Assembly: GCF_029227915.1 (NCBI RefSeq)
Contig: NC_079885.1
Coordinates: forward strand, 18,611,001-18,675,000
Reading direction: 5' to 3'
Source: Hydractinia symbiolongicarpus
Lineage: Eukaryota > Cnidaria > Hydrozoa > Anthoathecata > Hydractiniidae
DNA: 64,000 nucleotides
The stretch's first letter is position 1. Every line of letters begins with the position of its first letter. Shown piece after piece: positions 35,103-48,466 of the stretch. The position numbers were made by a program, and so were the translations under genes. The notes under the pieces were generated by a model. It was given only the letters and a program-made list of their open reading frames with translations. It had not been told where the DNA came from and did no database searches.

Positions 35103-35648
35103 TCACTAGTCTAAATGAAAAAACGTGCAGGAGGCCATACGCGGGCCTATCTCTCATCTCGCTCACAGAGACTTGGTAAGCACGGTCCACTCAATGGCTT
35201 TCCAAATGCGAAGAGTGAAGGCGGCAGACGGCAGGGGTTGAGCGAAGGGCCTTTCGGCCGTATCCCGCTCACAAGTTTTTTTTTTTTTAGCAGAATAATA
35301 CATACGAGCTAATCAAAATCGGCTCGAGGAAAGAAATAAAGTTCAGAGACAACCAAAGGAGTCGAACTGCAGTAGAAACAAACTAGATGTAACGCAAGCC
35401 ACTAGTACGACGTATTGCCTACAGGGACCACACTCTCCGAGACAGCGAACGCAACTTCCTAGTGATTCACGCGAACGCACTGAACTAGGTGATGTAGATC
35501 AGAAAGGTGAAAGTCCTTGTGTCAAGTCTACACCTCACGATGCAGCACCTTTTAAGCGTCCTCTACGAACGGACACACTGGCAAGCGGCACACCACAAGC
35601 TAAGGTTAAGTCAGCTCGAAGGCACAACAGGTCGCGCCGACTTACGAC

Positions 35649-35769
35649 AACTCTGGGCTTTCTTCAGTTCACGCACAAATCTTTCGCCTTTTACTAAAGA
35701 TTTCCGTGGAGAAGGCCAAAACGATGAGTATATAGACGATTTTTCTACTGTCTCGCTTCGGCGGGACGA
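35649..35769 (+). ncRNA. U5: U5 snRNA, copy 54 of 96
   Basis: Consensus sequence. Left arm of the upstream inverted repeat is altered (AAGTCAGC). Confidence 0.95.
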
Positions 35770-36316
35770 TCACTAGTCTAAATGAAAAAACGTGCAGGAG
35801 GCCATACGCGGGCCTATCTCTCATCTCGCTCACAGAGACTTGGTAAGCACGGTCCACTCAATGGCTTTCCAAATGCGAAGAGTGAAGGCCGCAGACGGCA
35901 GGGGTTGAGCCAAGGGCCTTTCGGCCGTATCCCGCTCACAACTTTTTTTTTTTTTTAGCAGAATAATACATACGAGCTAATCAAAATCGGCTCGAGGAAA
36001 GAAATAAAGTTCAGAGACAACCAAAGGAGTCGAACTGCAGTAGAAACAAACTAGATGTAACGCAAGCCACTAGTACGACGTATTGCCTACAGGGACCACA
36101 CTCTCCGAGACAGCGAACGCAACTTCCTAGTGATTCACGCGAACGCACTCAACTAGGTGATGTAGATCAGAAAGGTGAAAGTCCTTGTGTCAAGTCTACA
36201 CCTCACGATGCAGCACATTTTAAGCGTCCTCTACGAACGGACACACTGGCAAGCGGCACACCACAAGCAAAGGTTAAGTCGGCTCGAAGGCACAACAGGT
36301 CGCGCCGACTTACGAC

Positions 36317-36437
36317 AACTCTGGGCTTTCTTCAGTTCACGCACAAATCTTTCGCCTTTTACTAAAGATTTCCGTGGAGAAGGCCAAAGCGATGAGTATA
36401 TAGACGATTTTTCTACTGTCTCGCTTCGGCGGGACGA
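36317..36437 (+). ncRNA. U5: U5 snRNA, copy 55 of 96
   Basis: A73G (36389) in the single-stranded stretch after the lower stem. Confidence 0.94.
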
Positions 36438-36985
36438 TCACTAGTCTAAATGAAAAAACGTGCAGGAGGCCATACGCGGGCCTATCTCTCATCTCGCTCA
36501 CAGAGACTTGGTAAGCACGGTCCACTCAATGGCTTTCCAAATGCGAAGAGTGAAGGCCGCAGACGGCAGGGGTTGAGCCAAGGGCCTTTCGGCCGTATCC
36601 CGCTCACAAGTTTTTTTTTTTTTTTAGCAGAATAATACATACGAGCTAATCAAAATCGGCTCGAGGAAAGAAATAAAGTTCAGAGACAACCAAAGGAGTC
36701 GAACTGCAGTAGAAACAAACTAGATGTAACGCAAGCCACTAGTACGACGTATTGCCTACAGGGACCACACTCTCCGAGACAGCGAACGCAACTTCCTAGT
36801 GATTCACGCGAACGCACTGAACTAGGTGATGTAGATCAGAAAGGTGAAAGTCCTTGTGTCAAGTCTACACCTCACGATGCAGCACCTTTTAAGCGTCCTC
36901 TACGAACGGACACACTGGCAAGCGGCACACCACAAGCAAAGGTTAAGTCGGCTCGAAGGCACAACAGGTCGCGCCAACTTACGAC

Positions 36986-37106
36986 AACTCTGGGCTTTCT
37001 TCAGTTCACGCACAAATCTTTCGCCTTTTACTAAAGATTTCCGTGGAGAAGGCCAAAGCGATGAGTATATAGACGATTTTTCTACTGTCTCGCTTCGGCG
37101 GGACGA
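36986..37106 (+). ncRNA. U5: U5 snRNA, copy 56 of 96
   Basis: A73G (37058), as in copy 55. The right arm of the upstream inverted repeat is GCCAACTTA. Confidence 0.94.
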
Positions 37107-37654
37107 TCACTAGTCTAAATGAAAAAACGTGCAGGAGGCCATACGCGGGCCTATCTCTCATCTCGCTCACAGAGACTTGGTAAGCACGGTCCACTCAATG
37201 GCTTTCCAAATGCGAAGAGTGAAGGCCGCAGACGGCAGGGGTTGAGCCAAGGGCCTTTCGGCCGTATCCCGCTCACAAGTTTTTTTTTTTTTTTAGCAGA
37301 ATAATACATACGAGCTTATCAAAATCGGCTCGAGGAAAGAAATAAAGTTCAGAGACAACCAAAGGAGTCGAACTGCAGTAGAAACAAACTAGATGTAACG
37401 CAAGCCACTAGTACGACGTATTGCCTACAGGGACCACACTCTCCGAGACAGCGAACGCAACTTCCTAGTGATTCACGCGAACGCACTGAACTAGGTGATG
37501 TAGATCAGAAAGGTGAAAGTCCTTGTGTCAAGTCTACACCTCACGATGCAGCACCTTTTAAGCGTCCTCTACGAACGGACACACTGGCAAGCGGCACACC
37601 ACAAGCAAAGGTTAAGTCGGCTCGAAGGCACAACAGGTCGCGCCAACTTTCGAC

Positions 37655-37775
37655 AACTCTGGGCTTTCTTCAGTTCACGCACAAATCTTTCGCCTTTTAC
37701 TAAAGATTTCCGTGGAGAAGGCCAAAACGATGAGTATATAGACGATTTTTCTACTGTCTCGCTTCGGCGGGACGA
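37655..37775 (+). ncRNA. U5: U5 snRNA, copy 57 of 96
   Basis: Consensus sequence behind a doubly altered inverted-repeat arm (GCCAACTTT). Confidence 0.95.
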
Positions 37776-38320
37776 TCACTAGTCTAAATGAAAAAACGTG
37801 CAGGAGGCCATACGCGGGCCTATCTCTCATCTCGCTCACAGAGACTTGGTAAGCACGGTCCACTCAATGGCTTTCCAAATGCGAAGAGTGAAGGCCGCAG
37901 ACGGCAGGGGTTGAGCCAAGGGCCTTTCGGCCGTATCCCGCTCACAAGTTTTTTTTTTTTAGCAGAATAATACATACGAGCTAATCAAAATCGGCTCGAG
38001 GAAAGAAATAAAGTTCAGAGACAACCAAAGGAGTCGAACTGCAGTAGAAACAAACTAGATGTAACGCAAGCCACTAGTACGACGTATTGCCTACAGGGAC
38101 CACACTCTCCGAGACAGCGAACGCAACTTCCTAGTGATTCACGCGAACGCACTGAACTAGGTGATGTAGATCAGAAAGGTGAAAGTCCTTGTGTCAAGTC
38201 TACACCTCACGATGCAGCACCTTTTAAGCGTCCTCTACGAACGGACACACTGGCAAGCGGCACACCACAAGCAAAGGTTAAGTCGGCTCGAAGGCACAAC
38301 AGGTCGTGCCGACTTACGAC

Positions 38321-38441
38321 AACTCTGGGCTTTCTTCAGTTCACGCACAAATCTTTCGCCTTTTACTAAAGATTTCCGTGGAGAAGGCCAAAACGATGAG
38401 TATATAGACGATTTTTCTACTGTCTCGCTTCGGCGGTACGA
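38321..38441 (+). ncRNA. U5: U5 snRNA, copy 58 of 96
   Basis: G117T (38437) breaks a C-G pair in the 3' terminal stem. The flank is also altered (AATGTGCAGCAGG). Confidence 0.92.
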
Positions 38442-38989
38442 TCACTAGTCTAAATGAAAAAATGTGCAGCAGGCCATACGCGGGCCTATCTCTCATCTCG
38501 CTCAAAGAGACTTGGTAAGCACGGTCCACTCAATGGCTTTCCAAATGCGAAGAGTGAAGGCCGCAGACGGCAGGGGTTGAGCCAAGGGCCTTTCGGCCGT
38601 ATCCCGCTCACAAGTTTTTTTTTTTTTTTAGCAGAATAATACATACGAGCTAATCAAAATCGGCTCGAGGAAAGAAATAAAGTTCAGAGACAACCAAAGG
38701 AGTCGAACTGTAGTAGAAACAAACTAGATGTAACGCAAGCCACTAGTACGACGTATTGCCTACAGGGACCACACTCTCCGAGACAGCGAACGCAACTTCC
38801 TAGTGATTCACGCGAACGCACTGAACTAGGTGATGTAGATCAGAAAGGTGAAAGTCCTTGTGTCAAGTCTACACCTCACGATGCAGCACCTTTTAAGCGT
38901 CCTCTACGAACGGACACACTGGCAAGCGGCACACCACAAGCAAAGGTTAAGTCGGCTCGAAGGCACAACAGGTCGCGCCGACTTACGAC

Positions 38990-39110
38990 AACTCTGGGCT
39001 TTCTTCAGTTCACGCACAAATCTTTCGCCTTTTACTAAAGATTTCCGTGGAGAAGGCCAAAACGATGAGTATATAGACGATTTTTCTACTGTCTCGCTTC
39101 GGCGGGACGA
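38990..39110 (+). ncRNA. U5: U5 snRNA, copy 59 of 96
   Basis: Consensus sequence. The flank has AGAATTGGTAAG instead of AGACTTGGTAAG. Confidence 0.95.
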
Positions 39111-39658
39111 TCACTAGTCTAAATGAAAAAACGTGCAGGAGGCCATACGCGGGCCTATCTCTCATCTCGCTCACAGAGAATTGGTAAGCACGGTCCACTC
39201 AATGGCTTTCCAAATGCGAAGAGTGAAGGCCGCAGACGGCAGGGGTTGAGCCAAGGGCCTTTCGGCCGTATCCCGCTCACAAGTTTTTTTTTTTTTTTAG
39301 CAGAATAATACATACGAGCTAATCAAAATCGGCTCGAGGAAAGAGATAAAGTTCAGAGACAACCAAAGGAGTCGAACTGCAGTAGAAACAAACTAGATGT
39401 AACGCAAGCCACTAGTACGACGTATTGCCTACAGGGACCACACTCTCCGAGACAGCGAACGCAACTTCCTAGTGATTCACGCGAACGCACTGAACTAGGT
39501 GATGTAGATCAGAAAGGTGAAAGTCCTTGTGTCAAGTCTACACCTCACGATGCAGCACCTTTTAAGCGTCCTCTACGAACGGACACACTGGCAAGCGGCA
39601 CACCACAAGCAAAGGTTAAGTCGGCTCGAAGGCACAACAGGTCGCGCCGACTTACGAC

Positions 39659-39779
39659 AACTCTGGGCTTTCTTCAGTTCACGCACAAATCTTTCGCCTT
39701 TTACTAAAGATTTCCGTGGAGAAGGCCAAAACGATGAGTATATAGACGATTTTTCTACTGTCTCGCTTCGGCGGGACGA
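39659..39779 (+). ncRNA. U5: U5 snRNA, copy 60 of 96
   Basis: Consensus sequence. Flank marker ATCTCTTATC, shared with copy 62. Confidence 0.95.
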
Positions 39780-40325
39780 TCACTAGTCTAAATGAAAAAA
39801 CGTGCAGGAGGCCATACGCGGGCCTATCTCTTATCTCGCTCACAGAGACTTGGTAAGCACGGTCCACTCAATGGCTTTCCAAATGCGAAGAGTGAAGGCC
39901 GCAGACGGCAGGGGTTGAGCCAAGGGCCTTTCGGCCGTATCCCGCTCACAAGTTTTTTTTTTTTTAGCAGAATAATACATACGAGCTAATCAAAATCGGC
40001 TCGAGGAAAGAAATAAAGTTCAGAGACAACCAAAGGAGTCGAACTGCAGTAGAAACAAACTAGATGTAACGCAAGCCACTAGTACGACGTATTGCCTACA
40101 GGGACCACACTCTCCGAGACAGCGAACGCAACTTCCTAGTGATTCACGCGAACGCACTGAACTAGGTGATGTAGATCAGAAAGGTGAAAGTCCTTGTGTC
40201 AAGTCTACACCTCACGATGCAGCACCTTTTAAGCGTCCTCTACGAACGGACACACTGGCAAGCGGCACACCACAAGCAAAGGTTAAGTCGGCTCGAAGGC
40301 ACAACAGGTCGCGCCGACTTACGAC

Positions 40326-40446
40326 AACTCTGGGCTTTCTTCAGTTCACGCACAAATCTTTCGCCTTTTACTAAAGATTTCCGTGGAGAAGGCCAAAACG
40401 ATGAGTATATAGACGATTTTTCTACTGTCTCGCTTCGGCGGGACGA
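40326..40446 (+). ncRNA. U5: U5 snRNA, copy 61 of 96
   Basis: Consensus sequence. The T run is interrupted by G, as after copy 63. Confidence 0.95.
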
Positions 40447-40994
40447 TCACTAGTCTAAATGAAAAAACGTGCAGGAGGCCATACGCGGGCCTATCTCTCA
40501 TCTCGCTCACAGAGACTTGGTAAGCACGGTCCACTCAATGGCTTTCCAAATGCGAAGAGTGAAGGCGGCAGACGGCAGGGGTTGAGCCAAGGGCCTTTCG
40601 GCCGTATCCCGCTCACAAGTTTTTTTTGTTTTTTAGCAGAATAATACATACGAGCTAATCAAAATCGGCTCGAGGAAAGAAATAAAGTTCAGAGACAACC
40701 AAAGGAGTCGAACTGCAGTAGAAACAAACTAGATGTAACGCAAGCCACTAGTACGACGTATTGCCTACAGGGACCACACTCTCCGAGACAGCGAACGCAA
40801 CTTCCTAGTGATTCACGCGAACGCACTCAACTAGGTGATGTAGATCAGAAAGGTGAAAGTCCTTGTGTCAAGTCTACACCTCACGATGCAGCACCTTTTA
40901 AGCGTCCTCTACGAACGGACACACTGGCAAGCGGCACACCACAAGCAAAGGTTAAGTCGGCTCGAAGGCACAACAGGTCGCGCCGACTTACGAC

Positions 40995-41115
40995 AACTCT
41001 GGGCTTTCTTCAGTTCACGCACAAATCTTTCGCCTTTTACTAAAGATTTCCGTGGAGAAGGCCAAAACGATGAGTATATAGACGATTTTTCTACTGTCTC
41101 GCTTCGGCGGGACGA
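40995..41115 (+). ncRNA. U5: U5 snRNA, copy 62 of 96
   Basis: Consensus sequence. Flank marker ATCTCTTATC. Confidence 0.95.
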
Positions 41116-41660
41116 TCACTAGTCTAAATGAAAAAACGTGCAGGAGGCCATACGCGGGCCTATCTCTTATCTCGCTCACAGAGACTTGGTAAGCACGGTC
41201 CACTCAATGGCTTTCCAAATGCGAAGAGTGAAGGCCGCAGACGGCAGGGGTTGAGCCAAGGGCCTTTCGGCCGTATCCCGCTCACAAGTTTTTTTTTTTT
41301 AGCAGAATAATACATACGAGCTAATCAAAATCGGCTCGAGGAAAGAAATAAAGTTCAGAGACAACCAAAGGAGTCGAACTGCAGTAGAAACAAACTAGAT
41401 GTAACGCAAGCCACTAGTACGACGTATTGCCTACAGGGACCACACTCTCCGAGACAGCGAACGCAACTTCCTAGTGATTCACGCGAACGCACTGAACTAG
41501 GTGATGTAGATCAGAAAGGTGAAAGTCCTTGTGTCAAGTCTACACCTCACGATGCAGCACCTTTTAAGCGTCCTCTACGAACGGACACACTGGCAAGCGG
41601 CACACCACAAGCAAAGGTTAAGTCGGCTCGAAGGCACAACAGGTCGCGCCGACTTACGAC

Positions 41661-41781
41661 AACTCTGGGCTTTCTTCAGTTCACGCACAAATCTTTCGCC
41701 TTTTACTAAAGATTTCCGTGGAGAAGGCCAAAACGATGAGTATATAGACGATTTTTCTACTGTCTCGCTTCGGCGGGACGA
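41661..41781 (+). ncRNA. U5: U5 snRNA, copy 63 of 96
   Basis: Consensus sequence, followed by a G-interrupted T run. Confidence 0.95.
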
Positions 41782-42329
41782 TCACTAGTCTAAATGAAAA
41801 AACGTGCAGGAGGCCATACGCGGGCCTATCTCTCATCTCGCTCACAGAGACTTGGTAAGCACGGTCCACTCAATGGCTTTCCAAATGCGAAGAGTGAAGG
41901 CGGCAGACGGCAGGGGTTGAGCCAAGGGCCTTTCGGCCGTATCCCGCTCACAAGTTTTTTTTGTTTTTTAGCAGAATAATACATACGAGCTAATCAAAAT
42001 CGGCTCGAGGAAAGAAATAAAGTTCAGAGACAACCAAAGGAGTCGAACTGCAGTAGAAACAAACTAGATGTAACGCAAGCCACTAGTACGACGTATTGCC
42101 TACAGGGACCACACTCTCCGAGACAGCGAACGCAACTTCCTAGTGATTCACGCGAACGCACTCAACTAGGTGATGTAGATCAGAAAGGTGAAAGTCCTTG
42201 TGTCAAGTCTACACCTCACGATGCAGCACCTTTTAAGCGTCCTCTACGAACGGACACACTGGCAAGCGGCACACCACAAGCAAAGGTTAAGTCGGCTCGA
42301 AGGTACAACAGCTCGCGCCGACTTACGAC

Positions 42330-42450
42330 AACTCTGGGCTTTCTTCAGTTCACGCACATATCTTTCGCCTTTTACTAAAGATTTCCGTGGAGAAGGCCAA
42401 AACGATGAGTATATAGACGATTTTTCTACTGTCTCGCTTCGGCGGGACGA
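42330..42450 (+). ncRNA. U5: U5 snRNA, copy 64 of 96
   Basis: A30T (42359) makes a U-U mismatch near the base of the loop I stem. Copy 74 has the same change. Confidence 0.92.
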
Positions 42451-42998
42451 TCACTAGTCTAAATGAAAAAACGTGCAGGAGGCCATACGCGGGCCTATCT
42501 CTCATCTCGCTCACAGAGACTTGGTAAGCACGGTCCACTCAATGGCTTTCCAAATGCGAAGAGTGAAAGCCGCAGACGGCAGGGGTTGAGCCAAGGGCCT
42601 TTCGGCCGTATCCCGCTCACAAGTTTTTTTTTTTTTTTAGCAGAATAATACATACGAGCTAATCAAAATCGGCTCGAGGCAAGAAATAAAGTTCAGAGAC
42701 AACCAAAGGAGTCGAACTGCAGTAGAAACAAACTAGATGTAACGCAAGCCACTAGTACGACGTATTGCCTACAGGGACCACACTCTCCGAGACAGCGAAC
42801 GCAACTTCCTAGTGATTCACGCGAACGCACTGAACTAGGTGATGTAGATCAGAAAGGTGAAAGTCCTTGTGTCAAGTCTATATCTCACGATGCAGCACCT
42901 TTTAAGCGTCCTCTACGAACGGACACACTGGCAAGCGGCACACCACAAGCAAAGGTTAAGTCGGCTCGAAGGCACAACAGGTCGCGCCGACTTACGAC

Positions 42999-43119
42999 AA
43001 CTCTGGGCTTTCTTCAGTTCACGCACAAATCTTTCGCCTTTTACTAAAGATTTCCGTGGAGAAGGCCAAAACGATGAGAATATAGACGATTTTTCTACTG
43101 TCTCGCTTCGGCGGGACGA
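42999..43119 (+). ncRNA. U5: U5 snRNA, copy 65 of 96
   Basis: T81A (43079) removes one possible pair between ACTC and GAGT. Confidence 0.93.
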
Positions 43120-43664
43120 TCACTAGTCTAAATGAAAAAACGTGCAGGAGGCCATACGCGGGCCTATCTCTCATCTCGCTCACAGAGACTTGGTAAGCAC
43201 GGTCCATTCAATGGCTTTCCAAATGCGAAGAGTGAAGGCGGCAGACGGCAGGGGTTGAGCCAAGGGCCTTTCGGCCGTATCCCGCTCACAAGTTTTTTTT
43301 TTTTAGCAGAATAATACATACGAGCTAATCAAAATCGGCTCGAGGAAAGAAATAAAGTTCAGAGACAACCAAAGGAGTCGAACTGCAGTAGAAACAAACT
43401 AGATGTAACGCAAGCCACTAGTACGACGTATTGCCTACAGGGACCACACTCTCCGAGACAGCGAACGCAACTTCCTAGTGATTCACGCTAACGCACTCAA
43501 CTAGGTGATGTAGATCAGAAAGGTGAAAGTCCTTGTGTCAAGTCTACACCTCACGATGCAGCACCTTTTAAGCGTCCTCTACGAACGGACACACTGGCAA
43601 GCGGCACACCACAAGCAAAGGTTAAGTCGGCTCGAAGGCACAACAGGTCGCGCCGACTTACGAC

Positions 43665-43785
43665 AACTCTGGGCTTTCTTCAGTTCACGCACAAATCTTT
43701 CGCCTTTTACTAAAGATTTCCGTGGAGAAGGCCAAAACGATGAGTATATAGACGATTTTTCTACTGTCTCGCTTCGGCGGGACGA
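43665..43785 (+). ncRNA. U5: U5 snRNA, copy 66 of 96
   Basis: Consensus sequence. From here on many units have ATGCAAAGAG instead of ATGCGAAGAG in the flank. Confidence 0.95.
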
Positions 43786-44334
43786 TCACTAGTCTAAATG
43801 AAAAAACGTGCAGGAGGCCATACGCGGGCCTATCTCTCATCTCGCTCACAGAGACTTGGTAAGCACGGTCCACTCAATGGCTTTCCAAATGCAAAGAGTG
43901 AAGGCCGCAGACGGCAGGGGTTGAGCCAAGGGCCTTTCGGCCGTATCCCGCTCACAAGTTTTTTTTTTTTTTTTAGCAGAATAATACATACGAGCTAATC
44001 AAAATCGGCTGGAGGAAAGAAATAAAGTTCAGAGACAACCAAAGGAGTCGAACTGCAGTAGAAACAAACTAGATGTAACGCAAGCCACTAGTACGACGTA
44101 TTGCCTACAGGGACCACACTCTCCGAGACAGCGAACGCAACTTCCTAGTGATTCACGCGAACGCACTCAACTAGGTGATGTAGATCAGAAAGGTGAAAGT
44201 CCTTGTGTCAAGTCTACACCTCACGATGCAGCACCTTTTAAGCGTCCTCTACGAACGGACACACTGGCAAGCGGCACACCACAAGCAAAGGTTAAGTCGG
44301 CTCGAAGGTACAGCAGGTCGCGCCGACTTACGAC

Positions 44335-44455
44335 AACTCTGGGCTTTCTTCAGTTCACGCACAAATCTTTCGCCTTTTACTAAAGATTTCCGTGGAGAAG
44401 GCCAAAACGATGAGTATATAGACGATTTTTCTACTGTCTCGCTTCGGCGGGACGA
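44335..44455 (+). ncRNA. U5: U5 snRNA, copy 67 of 96
   Basis: Consensus sequence. Upstream AAGGTACAGC. Confidence 0.95.
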
Positions 44456-45002
44456 TCACTAGTCTAAATGAAAAAACGTGCAGGAGGCCATACGCGGGCC
44501 TATCTCTCATCTCGCTCACAGAGACTTGGTAAGCACGGTCCACTCAATGGCTTTCCAAATGCAAAGAGTGAAGGCCGCAGACGGCAGGGGTTGAGCCAAG
44601 GGCCTTTCGGCCGTATCCCGCTCACAAGTTTTTTTTTTTTTTAGCAGAATAATACATACGAGCTAATCAAAATCGGCTCGAGGAAAGAAATAAAGTTCAG
44701 AGACAACCAAAGGAGTCGAACTGCAGTAGAAACAAACTAGATGTAACGCAAGCCACTAGTACGACGTATTGCCTACAGGGACCACACTCTCCGAGACAGC
44801 GAACGCAACTTCCTAGTGATTCACGCGAACGCACTGAACTAGGTGATGTAGATCAGAAAAGTGAAAGTCCTTGTGTCAAGTCTACACCTCACGATGCAGC
44901 ACCTTTTAAGCGTCCTCTACGAACGGACACACTGGCAAGCGGCACACCACAAGCAAAGGTTAAGTCGGCTCGAAGGCACAACAGGTCGCGCCGACTTACG
45001 AC

Positions 45003-45123
45003 AACTCTGGGCTTTCTTCAGTTCACGCACAAATCTTTCGCCTTTTACTAAAGATTTCCGTGGAGAAGGCCAAAACGATGAGTATAGAGACAATTTTTCT
45101 ACTGTCTCCCTTCGGCAGGACGA
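45003..45123 (+). ncRNA. U5: U5 snRNA, copy 68 of 96 (haplotype B)
   Basis: First copy of a distinct haplotype: T85G (45087), G90A (45092) and G107C (45109), plus G115A (45117) here only. G107C and G115A put two adjacent mismatches in the 3' stem, so this copy has the weakest terminal hairpin. The flank has ATACGCTTGCCT. Confidence 0.9.
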
Positions 45124-45671
45124 TCACTAGTCTAAATGAAAAAACGTGCAGGAGGCCATACGCTTGCCTATCTCTCATCTCGCTCACAGAGACTTGGTAA
45201 GCACGGTCCACTCAATGGCTTTCCAAATGCGAAGAGTGAAGGCCGCAGACGGCAGGGGTTGAGCCAAGGGCCTTTCGGCCGTATCCCGCTCACAAGTTTT
45301 TTTTTTTTTTTAGCAGAATAATATATACGAGCTAATCAAAATCGGCTCGAGGAAAGAAATAAAGTTCAGAGACAACCAAAGGAGTCGAACTGCAGTAGAA
45401 ACAAACTAGATGTAACGCAAGCCACTAGTACGACGTATTGCCTACAGGGACCACACTCTCCGAGACAGCGAACGCAACTTCCTAGTGATTCACGCGAACG
45501 CACTCAACTAGGTGATGTAGATCAGAAAGGTGAAAGTCCTTGTGTCAAGTCTACACCTCACGATGCAGCACCTTTTAAGCGTCCTCTACGAACGGACACA
45601 CTGGCAAGCGGCACACCACAAGCAAAGGTTAAGTCGGCTCGAAGGCACAACAGGTCGCGCCGACTTACGAC

Positions 45672-45792
45672 AACTCTGGGCTTTCTTCAGTTCACGCACA
45701 AATCTTTCGCCTTTTACTAAAGATTTCCGTGGAGAAGGCCAAAACGATGAGTATATAGACGATTTTTTTACTGTCTCGCTTCGGCGGGACGA
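45672..45792 (+). ncRNA. U5: U5 snRNA, copy 69 of 96
   Basis: C97T (45768) lengthens the Sm-like T run to seven. A short deletion in the flank turns GGCCGTATCCCGC into GGCCATACCGC. Confidence 0.93.
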
Positions 45793-46339
45793 TCACTAGT
45801 CTAAATGAAAAAACGTGCAGGAGGCCATACGCGGGCCTATCTCTCATCTCGCTCACAGAGACTTGGTAAGCACGGTCCACTCAATGGCTTTCCAAATGCA
45901 AAGAGTGAAGGCCGCAGACGGCAGGGGTTGAGCCAAGGGCCTTTCGGCCATACCGCTCACAAGTTTTTTTTTTTTTTTTAGCAGAATAATACATACGAGC
46001 TAATCAAAATCGGCTCGAGGAAAGAAATAAAGTTCAGAGACAACCAAAGGAGTCGAACTGCAGTAGAAACAAACTAGATGTAACGCAAGCCACTAGTACG
46101 ACGTATTGCCTACAGGGACCACACTCTCCGAGACAGCGAACGCAACTTCCTAGTGATTCACGCGAACGCACTGAACTAGGTGATGTAGATCAGAAAAGTG
46201 AAAGTCCTTGTGTCAAGTCTACACCTCACGATGCAGCACCTTTTAAGCGTCCTCTACGAACGGACACACTGGCAAGCGGCACACCACAAGCAAAGGTTAA
46301 GTCGGCTCGAAGGCACAACAGGTCGCGCCGACTTACGAC

Positions 46340-46460
46340 AACTCTGGGCTTTCTTCAGTTCACGCACAAATCTTTCGCCTTTTACTAAAGATTTCCGTGG
46401 AGAAGGCCAAAACGATGAGTACATAGACGATTTTTCTACTGTCTCGCTTCGGCGGGACGA
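46340..46460 (+). ncRNA. U5: U5 snRNA, copy 70 of 96
   Basis: T83C (46422). This is half of the pair of changes that marks copies 84, 88 and 94. Confidence 0.94.
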
Positions 46461-47007
46461 TCACTAGTCTAAATGAAAAAACGTGCAGGAGGCCATACGC
46501 GGGCCTATCTCTCATCTCGCTCACAGAGACTTGGTAAGCACGGTCCATTCAATGGCTTTCCAAATGCGAAGAGTGAAGGCCGCAGACGGCAGGGGTTGAG
46601 CCAAGGGCCTTTCGGCCGTATCCCGCTCACAAGTTTTTTTTTTTTTTAGCAGAATAATACATACGAGCTAATCAAAATCGGCTCGAGGAAAGAAATAAAG
46701 TTCAGAGACAACCAAAGGAGTCGAACTGCAGTAGAAACAAACTAGATGTAACGCAAGCCACTAGTACGACGTATTGCCTACAGGGACCACACTCTCCGAG
46801 ACAGCGAACGCAACTTCCTAGTGATTCACGCGAACGCACTCAACTAGGTGATGTAGATCAGAAAGGTGAAAGTCCTTGTGTCAAGTCTACACCTCACGAT
46901 GCAGCACCTTTTAAGCGTCCTCTACGAACGGACACACTGGCAAGCGGCACACCACAAGCAAAGGTTAAGTCGGCTCGAAGGTACAACAGGTCGCGCCGAC
47001 TTACGAC

Positions 47008-47128
47008 AACTCTGGGCTTTCTTCAGTTCACGCACAAATCTTTCGCCTTTTACTAAAGATTTCCGTGGAGAAGGCCAAAACGATGAGTATATAGACGATT
47101 TTTCTACTGTCTCGCTTCGGCGGGACGA
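47008..47128 (+). ncRNA. U5: U5 snRNA, copy 71 of 96
   Basis: Consensus sequence. Upstream AAGGTACAAC. Confidence 0.95.
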
Positions 47129-47676
47129 TCACTAGTCTAAATGAAAAAACGTGCAGGAGGCCATACGCGGGCCTATCTCTCATCTCGCTCACAGAGACTT
47201 GGTAAGCACGGTCCACTCAATGGCTTTCCAAATGCAAAGAGTGAAGGCCGCAGACGGCAGGGGTTGAGCCAAGGGCCTTTCGGCCGTATCCCGCTCACAA
47301 GTTTTTTTTTTTTTTTAGCAGAATAATACATACGAGCTAATCAAAATCGGCTCGAGGAAAGAAATAAAGTTCAGAGACAACCAAAGGAGTCGAACTGCAG
47401 TAGAAACAAACTAGATGTAACGCAAGCCACTAGTACGACGTATTGCCTACAGGGACCACACTCTCCGAGACAGCGAACGCAACTTCCTAGTGATTCACGC
47501 GAACGCACTGAACTAGGTGATGTAGATCAGAAAAGTGAAAGTCCTTGTGTCAAGTCTACACCTCACGATGCAGCACCTTTTAAGCGTCCTCTACGAACGG
47601 ACACACTGGCAAGCGGCACACCACAAGCAAAGGTTAAGTCGGCTCGAAGGCACAACAGGTCGCGCCGACTTACGAC

Positions 47677-47797
47677 AACTCTGGGCTTTCTTCAGTTCAC
47701 GCACAAATCTTTCGCCTTTTACTAAAGATTTCCGTGGAGAAGGCCAAAACGATGAGTATAGAGACAATTTTTCTACTGTCTCCCTTCGGCGGGACGA
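47677..47797 (+). ncRNA. U5: U5 snRNA, copy 72 of 96 (haplotype B)
   Basis: T85G, G90A and G107C (47761, 47766, 47783). Confidence 0.92.
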
Positions 47798-48345
47798 TCA
47801 CTAGTCTAAATGAAAAAACGTGCAGGAGGCCATACGCTTGCCTATCTCTCATCTCGCTCACAGAGACTTGGTAAGCACGGTCCACTCAATGGCTTTCCAA
47901 ATGCAAAGAGTGAAGGCCGCAGACGGCAGGGGTTGAGCCAAGGGCCTTTCGGCCGTATCCCGCTCACAAGTTTTTTTTTTTTTTTAGCAGAATAATACAT
48001 ACGAGCTAATCAAAATCGGCTCGAGGAAAGAAATAAAGTTCAGAGACAACCAAAGGAGTCGAACTGCAGTAGAAACAAACTAGATGTAACGCAAGCCACT
48101 AGTACGACGTATTGCCTACAGGGACCACACTCTCCGAGACAGCGAACGCAACTTCCTAGTGATTCACGCGAACGCACTGAACTAGGTGATGTAGATCAGA
48201 AAAGTGAAAGTCCTTGTGTCAAGTCTACACCTCACGATGCAGCACCTTTTAAGCGTCCTCTACGAACGGACACACTGGCAAGCGGCACACCACAAGCAAA
48301 GGTTAAGTCGGCTCGAAGGCACAACAGGTCGCGCCGACTTACGAC

Positions 48346-48466
48346 AACTCTGGGCTTTCTTCAGTTCACGCACAAATCTTTCGCCTTTTACTAAAGATTT
48401 CCGTGGAGAAGGCCAAAACGATGAGTATAGAGACAATTTTTCTACTGTCTCCCTTCGGCGGGACGA
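48346..48466 (+). ncRNA. U5: U5 snRNA, copy 73 of 96 (haplotype B)
   Basis: T85G, G90A and G107C (48430, 48435, 48452). Confidence 0.92.
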